From Martinezella miluonensis (lineage in GTDB: Bacteria; Pseudomonadota; Alphaproteobacteria; Rhizobiales; Rhizobiaceae): a stretch of 64,000 bases of DNA. Of the stretch, positions 37,002 to 43,110 are shown one piece after another. Under the pieces are notes generated by a model, which was not told where the DNA came from, ran no database searches, and worked only from the letters and a program-made list of their open reading frames with translations. The stretch is from the NCBI RefSeq assembly GCF_900094545.1, contig NZ_FMAH01000020.1:1-64000 (forward strand). Reading direction: 5' to 3'. Made by a program: the position numbers and the translations under genes. Positions within the stretch are counted from its first letter, which is position 1. The number at the start of each line of letters is the position of its first letter.

Positions 37002-38498
37002 TTACTTCATCGTCGGCATGACGAATTCGGCACCATCCTTGATGCCGGACGGCCAGCGGGCGGTGATCGTCTTCGTGCGCGTCCAGAACTTGATCGAGTC
37101 CGTACCGTGCTGGTTGAGGTCGCCGAAGCTGGAAGCCTTCCAGCCGCCGAAGGAGTGGTAGGCAAGCGGAACCGGGATCGGAACGTTGACGCCGATCATG
37201 CCGATATTGATGCGCGAGGCGAAATCGCGGGCCGCATCGCCGTCACGGGTGTAGATGGCGACGCCGTTGCCGTATTCGTGCTTCATCGGCAGTTCGAGCG
37301 CTTCTTCGTAGTTCTTGGCACGGACGACGGACAGAACTGGCCCGAAGATCTCGGTCTTGTAGATGTCCATGTCAGGCTTGACGTGGTCGAACAGCGTGCC
37401 GCCGACAAAGTAGCCGTCTTCATAGCCCTGCAGCTTGAAACCGCGGCCGTCGACGACGAGTTTGGCGCCTTCTTCGACGCCACGGTCGATCAGGCCGGTA
37501 ACGCGGTTGTAGGCATCCTTGGTGACGAGCGGGCCGAGATCGGCCTTGTCGTCGGTATAGGGGCCGATGCGCAGCGATTCGATCTTCGGCACCAGCTTTT
37601 CAACGAGACGGTTGGCCGTGTCTTCGCCGACCGGGACTGCGACCGATACCGCCATGCAGCGCTCGCCGGCCGAGCCGTAACCGGCGCCCATCAGGGCGTT
37701 GACGGCCTGGTCCATATCGGCGTCGGGCATGATGATCATGTGGTTCTTGGCGCCGCCGAAGCACTGGGCGCGCTTGCCATTCATGGCGGCCGTGCCATAG
37801 ACGTAGCGGGCGATCGGCGTGGAGCCGACGAAGGAAACGGCAGCGATATCCGGATCGGTCAGGATGGCGTCGACTGCGGTCTTGTCACCGTTGACGACGT
37901 TGAGGATGCCTGCCGGCAGACCGGCTTCGATCATAAGCTCGGCAAGGCGGATCGGCAGGGACGGATCACGCTCGGACGGCTTGAGGATGAAGGCGTTGCC
38001 GCAAGCGATCGCCGGGGCGAACATCCACATCGGGATCATGCCCGGGAAGTTGAATGGCGTGATGCCGGCGCCGACACCGACCGGCTGGCGGATAGAGTAC
38101 ATGTCGATCGCCGGGCCGGCGCCTTCGGTGAACTCACCCTTCTGCAGATGCGGAATGCCGCAGACGAATTCGCAGACTTCCAGGCCGCGGATGATATCGC
38201 CCTTGGAATCTTCGACCGTCTTGCCATGCTCCGAGGAGAGCAGGGTCGCCAGCTCATCCATGTTCTGGTTCAGCAGTTCGACGAACTTGAAGAAAACACG
38301 GGCGCGGCGCTGCGGATTGGTCGCCCCCCATTTCGGCTGCGCAGCCTTGGCGTTTGCGACGGCTGCGCGCAGCTCATCGACGCTGGCGAGTGCTACCGTT
38401 GCCTGCACTTCGCCGGTTGCCGGATTGTAGACGTTGCTGGTGCGTCCGCTCGTGCCGGCGACGCGCTTGCCGCCGATGAAATGACCGATCTCACGCAT
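37002..38498 (-). CDS. mmsA: Methylmalonate-semialdehyde dehydrogenase (CoA-acylating)
   Basis: The enzyme converts methylmalonate semialdehyde or malonate semialdehyde with CoA and NAD+ to propionyl-CoA or acetyl-CoA in valine, beta-alanine or myo-inositol breakdown. The 498-residue product has the family length, catalytic Cys281 in 'AGERCMAVS', the cofactor block 'ILKPSERDPS' and 'FGGAKNH' near residue 247. The ATG at 38498 follows AGGAGGCA. A strong terminator closes the gene. Its divergent LysR gene and a TTGCACAA/TTGTGCAA dyad suggest dedicated regulation. In inositol loci it is called iolA; here no other iol gene is nearby. Confidence 0.94.
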   Translation of the reverse strand: MREIGHFIGGKRVAGTSGRTSNVYNPATGEVQATVALASVDELRAAVANAKAAQPKWGATNPQRRARVFFKFVELLNQNMDELATLLSSEHGKTVEDSKGDIIRGLEVCEFVCGIPHLQKGEFTEGAGPAIDMYSIRQPVGVGAGITPFNFPGMIPMWMFAPAIACGNAFILKPSERDPSLPIRLAELMIEAGLPAGILNVVNGDKTAVDAILTDPDIAAVSFVGSTPIARYVYGTAAMNGKRAQCFGGAKNHMIIMPDADMDQAVNALMGAGYGSAGERCMAVSVAVPVGEDTANRLVEKLVPKIESLRIGPYTDDKADLGPLVTKDAYNRVTGLIDRGVEEGAKLVVDGRGFKLQGYEDGYFVGGTLFDHVKPDMDIYKTEIFGPVLSVVRAKNYEEALELPMKHEYGNGVAIYTRDGDAARDFASRINIGMIGVNVPIPVPLAYHSFGGWKASSFGDLNQHGTDSIKFWTRTKTITARWPSGIKDGAEFVMPTMK

Positions 38499-38546
38499 GA
38501 ATGTGCCTCCTCGTTTTCTTTGATAATGACAGGATGGCACTTCAAT

Positions 38547-38587
38547 TTGCACAAATCAATGAGCTGTTATAAGCAACCGTTGTGCAA
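38547..38587. promoter_or_regulatory. Candidate LysR operator between mmsA and its regulator
   Basis: TTGCACAA (38547-38554) and TTGTGCAA (38580-38587) are perfect inverted copies with centres 33 bases apart, about three helix turns. They lie in the 112-base divergent region and could be a two-site LysR operator. Confidence 0.5.
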
Positions 38588-38610
38588 AAATTAAAGCCCT
38601 GGATGTGCAT

Positions 38611-39492
38611 ATGGATTGGGACGATGTCCGCATGTTTCTCGCTGTGGCCCGCACGGGGCAGATTCTCGCCGCCTCCAAACGGCTCGGCGTCAACCACGCC
38701 ACCCTCTCCCGCCGCGTGACGACGCTCGAGGAGCGCCTGAAGACGCGGTTGCTCGTGCGCCGCACCAATGGCTGCGACCTGACAGCGGAAGGCGAGATCT
38801 TCCTGCATGCCGCAGAGCGCATGGAAACCGAAATGCTGCGCGCGCAGGCAAGCGTCGGTCATCTCGACAGCGCCATCACAGGCACGGTGCGTATCGGCGC
38901 GCCCGACGGGTTTGGCGTCTCCTTTCTTGCCCCAAGGCTGGGGCGACTGATCGCCCGCTATCCCGAGCTGCGCATCCAGCTCGTGCCCGTTCCCCGCTCC
39001 TTTTCGCTGTCGCAGCGCGAAGCCGATATCGCCATCACGCTGGAACGCCCCGAGCAGGGCCGCCTGGTTTCATCGAAGCTGACGGACTACACGCTCGGCC
39101 TTTATGCCTCGAAAGCTTATCTGGAGCAGGCCGGATTGCCTGACAGCGTCGAGGCGCTGAAGCTGCATCCGCGCGTCGGCTACGTCGAAGATCTCATCTT
39201 CACGGCCTCGCTGAATTTTTCCGGCGAGATCATGCGCAGCTGGGACGCCTCGTTCGAGATCTCCACCTCCATCGGCCAGACGGAAGCCGTCCGCTCCGGC
39301 GCTGGCATCGGCATCCTGCACGACTATATTGCCAGACAATTTCCGGAGCTGACCCGCATCCTGCCCGATGTCTCCATCAAGCGCGCCTACTGGACGACTT
39401 ATCACGAGAGCGCCCGCGATCTCGTGCGCGTGCGCACTGTCGCCGACTTTCTGCAGGAGCTGGTCAGCGAAGAACGGCGGATGTTTTTCTAG
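38611..39492 (+). CDS. LysR-family transcriptional regulator
   Basis: This is a 293-residue LysR-type regulator. The helix-turn-helix 'GQILAASKRLGVNHATLSRR' lies near 16-35, followed by 'LEERLKTRLLVRRTNG'. The effector domain begins near 90 ('VRIGAPDGFGVSFLAP'). I chose ATG 38611, giving the common start 'MDWDDVRMFLAV'; a GTG six bases upstream is possible. It is divergent from mmsA across an inverted repeat, so it probably controls mmsA in response to a semialdehyde-pathway metabolite. The 3' end overlaps a small gene on the other strand by 29 bases. Confidence 0.88.
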   Translation: MDWDDVRMFLAVARTGQILAASKRLGVNHATLSRRVTTLEERLKTRLLVRRTNGCDLTAEGEIFLHAAERMETEMLRAQASVGHLDSAITGTVRIGAPDGFGVSFLAPRLGRLIARYPELRIQLVPVPRSFSLSQREADIAITLERPEQGRLVSSKLTDYTLGLYASKAYLEQAGLPDSVEALKLHPRVGYVEDLIFTASLNFSGEIMRSWDASFEISTSIGQTEAVRSGAGIGILHDYIARQFPELTRILPDVSIKRAYWTTYHESARDLVRVRTVADFLQELVSEERRMFF

Positions 39493-39628
39493 GCATTTTT
39501 GCCCATCCTATCTGTTTCGGCGGCTCGTCGTTTTCATCCGGGTTGGGAACGGGAAACTCGTCCGGCAGCCCATCCGGCTGCAGTTCCTCGATCGGCGGCT
39601 TCCGCATGCGGGCAAACCTGGCCGTCAT
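39464..39628 (-). CDS. Small acidic, proline-rich protein (54 aa)
   Basis: This 54-codon frame is too short for most gene calls. The product starts 'MTARFARMRKPPIEELQPDG', continues with a Pro/Asp/Glu-rich middle including 'PNPDENDEPPKQIGWAK' and ends in basic residues. The non-random composition and a GGCGG site close to the ATG support a real gene. I do not recognise a named family, though I recall short rhizobial proteins with a similar DEND-PP core. It is convergent with the LysR gene and overlaps its last 29 bases. No function is proposed. Confidence 0.5.
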   Translation of the reverse strand: MTARFARMRKPPIEELQPDGLPDEFPVPNPDENDEPPKQIGWAKMPRKTSAVLR

Positions 39629-39721
39629 CCGCCGCTCACACGCTTGGCCATTCTCCCTCTAATGCTGGACAAAGGGCGAGCGAAGCCTAGTATTTCAGAC
39701 AGAGATCAGGGAGCCAGGACG

Positions 39722-39868
39722 ATGAGCGACAAGAAGCAGCAGAAGCTCAACGAAAAAGAGCACAAGGAGCAGGACGACTATCTGGAGGAAGCGCTGGAAG
39801 AGACCTTTCCCGCCAGCGACCCGATTTCGCCCGGCCATGTGTCGAAGAAGCCCCAAGACAAGAAATAG
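39722..39868 (+). CDS. Small charged protein with PASDP motif (48 aa)
   Basis: This 48-residue, strongly charged protein has a Lys/Gln-rich start ('SDKKQQKLNEKEHKEQ') and a C-terminal 'EEALEETFPASDPISP' motif. The ETFPASDP pattern is widespread in short alphaproteobacterial proteins of unknown function. A CAGGA-type site precedes the ATG at 39722. The frame extends upstream, but similarity begins here. It stands alone between the LysR-side small gene and an empty stretch, with no clear terminator. Confidence 0.65.
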   Translation: MSDKKQQKLNEKEHKEQDDYLEEALEETFPASDPISPGHVSKKPQDKK

Positions 39869-39968
39869 GGATCAAAGCCAAGGACATCGGCAGCTGGAGG
39901 GTGATAGCGTCCTGCTGCATATCAAAGCGGTGTTGCGGCTTGCCACAAAGAATCAAGGCTCGCCATGC

Positions 39969-39995
39969 TTGTCAAAGATCGGCATGTAGCATAAT
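39969..39995 (+). promoter_or_regulatory. Candidate promoter of a 19-codon frame
   Basis: TTGTCA (39969-39974) and CATAAT (39990-39995) are separated by 15 bases, about 35 bases before the small frame at 40030. The spacing is shorter than ideal. Confidence 0.35.
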
Positions 39996-40029
39996 GGTTG
40001 CACATCAAACAAACGAGGGAGGTGCGCAG

Positions 40030-40089
40030 ATGTTCGAAACGTATGAATCAGCCGCACACTCCGGCAGCGGGCTTGGCCTCAAGCGCTAG
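40030..40089 (+). CDS. Possible 19-aa peptide with strong ribosome site
   Basis: The frame encodes 19 residues (start 'MFETYESAAHSGSG', end 'LGLKR'). The GGGAGGTG ribosome site ends five bases before the ATG, and a promoter-like sequence lies about 35 bases upstream. It might be a leader peptide, a stand-alone small protein or chance. The rest of 39869-40234 holds no other gene that I can support. Confidence 0.35.
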   Translation: MFETYESAAHSGSGLGLKR

Positions 40090-40234
40090 GCCTTACCGGA
40101 CCAACGCACATCGGAACCGCATAGCAACTCTGTTTTTCAACGCGCGGCTAAAGTCTGCGTGATGGTTGCTGTATGTCTTCCGACCCAACCTTCCTCTCGA
40201 ATATAGGGGCGCCGTTCGAGCGCCATTCGAAAAA

Positions 40235-40720
40235 ATGCATCCAAAACAGAACCAGCAGCTTCACGCTGCAAACCTTGCCGCCGTTACCCTTGAACACGTT
40301 GCGCGCGAAGACTGCCAGCAGGTGCTCTTATTGCGCCCGCATGATTACCAGACATCCTATCTGGCCAGTAACGAGGAATCGCTTGAAGAAGCGGAGGAGA
40401 ATCCTGCCTGCGTTCCTCTCATCATCCGAGCCGCAGGCGAGCCGGTGGGATTCGCCATGTACGCGCTCGATGAAGATGACGGGAACTATTGGATCTATCG
40501 CCTCATGATCGACGGCCGCTTCCAGGGTCGTGGATATGGTCGAGCTGCGCTGATCCAGATCGTCAAGCTGCTATCGGAAATCCCCGGATGCCCATGTGTC
40601 GTACTTGGCGTGCATCCCGAGAACGAAAAGGCTCGCCGGCTTTATGAGCATGTCGGATTTCGGATGACCGACGACGTCATAGGTGGCGAGCTCGTTATGA
40701 AGTACGACTTCCAGAAATAG
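40235..40720 (+). CDS. GNAT-family N-acetyltransferase
   Basis: This is a GNAT acetyltransferase of about 161 residues. The acetyl-CoA-binding motif A is 'GRFQGRGYGRAALIQIV' (about 103-119), and 'VHPENEKARRLYEHVGF' near residues 130-146 is motif B. The opening 'VTLEHVAREDCQQVLLL' resembles spermidine/diamine acetyltransferases and PaiA-like proteins, so a polyamine or small amine is a reasonable guess. I chose ATG 40235; a TTG at 40166 would add 23 residues without similarity. Single gene. Confidence 0.82.
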   Translation: MHPKQNQQLHAANLAAVTLEHVAREDCQQVLLLRPHDYQTSYLASNEESLEEAEENPACVPLIIRAAGEPVGFAMYALDEDDGNYWIYRLMIDGRFQGRGYGRAALIQIVKLLSEIPGCPCVVLGVHPENEKARRLYEHVGFRMTDDVIGGELVMKYDFQK

Positions 40721-40819
40721 GCTGGAATGGCCGGGGTGCGTGTAGCGACCCTCGGCCATTTCCGTTCGCATTTTTTTCAGGCGGTCATTGTGTCCGCCTC
40801 TGAAGACAGAAGAGCGGCC

Positions 40820-40922
40820 AGAGCATTTCCGCTTTTCTTCGAATCGCGAAAACGCTCTATCTTCTTGTTTCCTTACGCATTCCGGACGGAAAACCGCTGC
40901 GCACTTTTCCTGGAAATGCTCT
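40820..40922. repeat. RIME-like intergenic repeat, full copy
   Basis: This 103-base element has perfect 11-base terminal inverted repeats (AGAGCATTTCC / GGAAATGCTCT). Its right half matches the copies at 338-410 and 58342-58443. It lies between the GNAT gene and the convergent membrane-protein gene, in the usual setting of Rhizobium-specific intergenic mosaic elements. Confidence 0.85.
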
Positions 40923-40926
40923 AAAT

Positions 40927-41376
40927 TCAGCCAAGCCAATAGAGCGACATACAGGCGACCACCAACGCCGCGTAGGTAAGCAGCTCTTTCCAAGGTCGCC
41001 AGGGCGCTGACTGAATGGCATAGGACATGATTTTAAGTGGGGAGCGAGGCTCCGGCGCATCGTGTTCACGGGATACAGGCGCATGGAAGGCATGGAAATA
41101 GAGCTGGATCAGGGTTCCGCCAGCCAAAAGACCGCCGAGGAAGGTGATGGGCTCGGCGCTGCGCACCAATAGCGCGATCGACATGGCGATCGCAATGACG
41201 AGCGATGCGATGTCGGAGCCGCTGGTCGCGTAGGCGCGTCCGGCATAGGCCTTGTCGAGAAGCTTGCGCCTAGCGGCGTAGCTCAGCACGAAGAAGAAAG
41301 CGAACTTGATCAGCGCATACAGGCCGAAGGCACTTACAAAGACGGTGATCGCCGTGTCAAAGATAGGATGTGACAT
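40927..41376 (-). CDS. Membrane protein, four spans, of unknown family
   Basis: This 149-residue inner-membrane protein has hydrophobic segments at about 6-26, 52-72, 76-98 and 125-145. I do not recognise a named family. I chose the ATG at 41376 because GGGAG lies about 8 bases before it; two upstream ATGs are alternatives. The gene begins next to a 42-base palindrome shared with a divergent TetR gene, so its expression is very probably controlled by that repressor. That suggests export or membrane protection against some compound, but this is inference. Confidence 0.72.
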   Translation of the reverse strand: MSHPIFDTAITVFVSAFGLYALIKFAFFFVLSYAARRKLLDKAYAGRAYATSGSDIASLVIAIAMSIALLVRSAEPITFLGGLLAGGTLIQLYFHAFHAPVSREHDAPEPRSPLKIMSYAIQSAPWRPWKELLTYAALVVACMSLYWLG

Positions 41377-41383
41377 TACTGGC

Positions 41384-41425
41384 ATCTCCCAATTACGATA
41401 CACTTATGTATCGTAATTGGGAGAT
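41384..41425. promoter_or_regulatory. 42-bp palindrome between TetR and membrane-protein genes
   Basis: Arms of 19 bases at 41384-41402 and 41407-41425 are perfectly complementary around a CTTA spacer. The inner core is ACGATACA-CTTA-TGTATCGT. The outer ends supply a GGGAGAT ribosome-site-like sequence to both strands. It sits in the short gap between the two divergent starts, the expected place of a TetR operator blocking both genes. Confidence 0.85.
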
Positions 41426-41436
41426 TGGCAAGTGGA

Positions 41437-42042
41437 GTGGCAATTTTGAGTGGCGGCAGGCCCCGGGATGAGACGATCGATCAGGAGTTACAGGCGACGG
41501 CCCTAGCCTTGTTTGCGGAAGGCGGGCTGGCGGCGGTGAGCTTCGATCAGGTCGCAAAACGGGCCGGCGTCAGCCGCACGGCGCTGTATCGCCGCTGGGC
41601 CACGCGTGAGGCCCTGGTGACCTCCGCACTGCTGGGATATCGGGCCAGAGCCGAGAGCGGACTTGAAGATTGGGCAAGTCGACCGCTTGGCGAGATTCTT
41701 GAGATTTTCGTGGATCAGACGGCGGCGGCTTTTTCCGATCCCTTCGCCCGCAATCTCCTGCGCCAGCTCTTCGCACTGAGTGACCAGGAAGCGGAGATCA
41801 AGCACCTCTACTGGTCGACAATCGTGGAGCCGCGGCGAAAGGCCTTCAGCCTTATCATTCGGCAGGCCCAGCAAAACCACGAGATCGACCAAAGCCTAGA
41901 CCCCGAACTCATGCAGGATTTGCTTAGCGGTGCCATCTCCTATCGGCTCCTGGCCTATCCCGGCGATGATCATGCCATGGATGCCAAAGCCTATGTCACG
42001 GCCGTACTCCGCGCTGCGGGCTTCCCCATTCAACTGCGATGA
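41437..42042 (+). CDS. TetR-family transcriptional regulator
   Basis: This is a TetR/AcrR-type repressor of about 201 residues. The N-terminal helix-turn-helix includes 'VSFDQVAKRAGVSRTALYRR' (about 34-53), followed by 'WATREALVTSALLGYRA'. The C-terminal ligand domain belongs to the TetR_C group with 'DPFARNLLRQLF'. The start is uncertain: GTG 41437, TTG 41446 or TTG 41425. It should bind the perfect palindrome upstream, repressing itself and the membrane-protein gene on the other strand. The ligand is unknown. Confidence 0.85.
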   Translation: MAILSGGRPRDETIDQELQATALALFAEGGLAAVSFDQVAKRAGVSRTALYRRWATREALVTSALLGYRARAESGLEDWASRPLGEILEIFVDQTAAAFSDPFARNLLRQLFALSDQEAEIKHLYWSTIVEPRRKAFSLIIRQAQQNHEIDQSLDPELMQDLLSGAISYRLLAYPGDDHAMDAKAYVTAVLRAAGFPIQLR

Positions 42043-42139
42043 ATTCCATCATTCAGACCGAACGGCGGTCTTGTGCCCGACGCGGCGACTTTAATGTCGC
42101 TTAGATCAGAATGACCTCAGATATTTACGGGGAATTGAA

Positions 42140-42216
42140 TGGTACGGTTGGGGGGTCTCGAACCTCCGACCTCAGGTGCCACAAACCTGCGCTCTAACCA
42201 ACTGAGCTACAACCGC
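42140..42216 (-). tRNA. tRNA-His (anticodon GTG)
   Basis: This is a 77-base cloverleaf on the minus strand including an encoded CCA. The acceptor stem pairs GCGGTTG with CAACCGT, with G1:U72 and discriminator A73. The anticodon loop is TTGTGGC with GTG, read between CAGGT and ACCTG arms. The base before G1 is T, so no G-1 is encoded, unlike most tRNA-His. This fits the group of alphaproteobacteria known to lack G-1. The T-stem has one A-C mismatch. Confidence 0.95.
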
Positions 42217-42371
42217 ACATGCTCGCGTCGCCGCGAACGGGGGTGACATACGAGGACTTTGAAATTATTTCAAGTCCTATCTCCCCGCAATATAAAAAAG
42301 CTTTGCAGATATCCAAATGAAGATGCGCCGCGGGATACGGATCAAAGCACGCACATCCCACGCCCGGAACG

Positions 42372-42409
42372 AAAAGTCCCGCCCCCAGGCTCTAAGCTGG
42401 AGGCGGGAC
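42372..42409 (-). terminator. Rho-independent terminator of the phasin gene
   Basis: GTCCCGCC...GGCGGGAC stem with a further AGC-rich inner pairing, followed by TTTT on the minus strand, 32 bases after the phasin stop. Confidence 0.85.
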
Positions 42410-42441
42410 ATTCGTACCTTGAGAGGCGTATTTCGAAAAGA

Positions 42442-42888
42442 TTAGGCCTTGAAGGAAGTCATTGCCTTTTCAGCGGCGTCCTTGGCCGGCTTTACCAGCT
42501 TTTCGGCAACCTTCTTGGTGGTTTCCTGAATGGACTTGGCCTGCTCTACGGTGACTTCGGCCTGCTTGCGGATGAAAGCGGTCTGAAGTTCGAAGAGTTC
42601 GGCGACCGACTTGACGCGAAGCAGAGCTTCCATATGCGCCAGCGAGCTTTCGGCGTTGGTGCGCAGAACGTCGATGGCCTTGAGGCCGATTTCGACAGAG
42701 CCGGCCTGTGCGGTCTGTACGGTTGCTTCAACCGTCTTGCCGGCTTCCTCGGTCGCGGTCTTCAGCTTGGCGAAAGCTTCCTTGGACTGGGCCGCGCCCT
42801 TTTCCGCAAAGTCGCGGAAGGATTCGGAGAGCTTGGACGGATCGAATGCAGCCGTTGAAAAAACGTCGTCTTTCTTTACAGTAGCCAT
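42442..42888 (-). CDS. Phasin family protein
   Basis: Phasins coat polyhydroxybutyrate granules and keep them small and dispersed. The 148-residue product is helical and Ala/Lys/Glu-rich, with the phasin-2-type core 'GSVEIGLKAIDVLRTNAESS' near residues 63-82 and 'LFELQTAFIRKQAE' near 98-111. The ATG at 42888 follows AGGAGCGT. It ends at a strong terminator. Two TGC-N3-GCA sites upstream fit PhaR control. From memory, the same phasin-kinase neighbourhood exists in S. meliloti. The acetoacetyl-CoA synthetase gene farther right also serves PHB turnover. Confidence 0.9.
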   Translation of the reverse strand: MATVKKDDVFSTAAFDPSKLSESFRDFAEKGAAQSKEAFAKLKTATEEAGKTVEATVQTAQAGSVEIGLKAIDVLRTNAESSLAHMEALLRVKSVAELFELQTAFIRKQAEVTVEQAKSIQETTKKVAEKLVKPAKDAAEKAMTSFKA

Positions 42889-42964
42889 GATTACGCTCCT
42901 ATGTGGGCCCTCTCGGAGGCGCCCTTCGTGAACCTGTGTGAGGCTTATATAATATAAAGATTTG

Positions 42965-42992
42965 TGCAGTGCAACATATTTTTTGCATCGCA
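42965..42992. promoter_or_regulatory. Two candidate PhaR sites upstream of phasin
   Basis: TGCAGTGCA (42965-42973) and TGCATCGCA (42984-42992) both fit TGC-N3-GCA, with starts 19 bases apart. PhaR, the PHB-sensing repressor, is reported to bind CTGC-N3/4-GCAG-like sites before phasin genes in alphaproteobacteria. Confidence 0.5.
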
Positions 42993-43057
42993 CAACACGT
43001 TAACCTTTCCGGCCGAAAGATCGGGCCTTTGCTGGACCCGAATGCGGGTCGCGGTTA

Positions 43058-43072
43058 TTAATAAACCGTTAA
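43058..43072. promoter_or_regulatory. TTAA-N7-TTAA CtrA-type site before the kinase gene
   Basis: TTAA-TAAACCG-TTAA is an exact match to the CtrA half-site pair (consensus TTAA-N7-TTAA), 39 bases before the kinase ATG at 43111. CtrA is the cell-cycle master regulator that acts downstream of DivK, which kinases of this type control. In GC-rich DNA such an exact match is uncommon. Confidence 0.6.
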
Positions 43073-43110
43073 ACACGAGAGGCGGTCACGCCCGCAAAAC
43101 AGGTTGGAAT

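Noticed and set aside
37107..38594. 495-codon open frame antisense to mmsA
   Set aside because: It covers a complete dehydrogenase gene with intact active site; no ribosome site or family pattern supports it.
40727..40979. Short open frames across the RIME-like element
   Set aside because: They exist because the repeat itself is open in several frames; the copy at 58342-58443 gives the same false frames.
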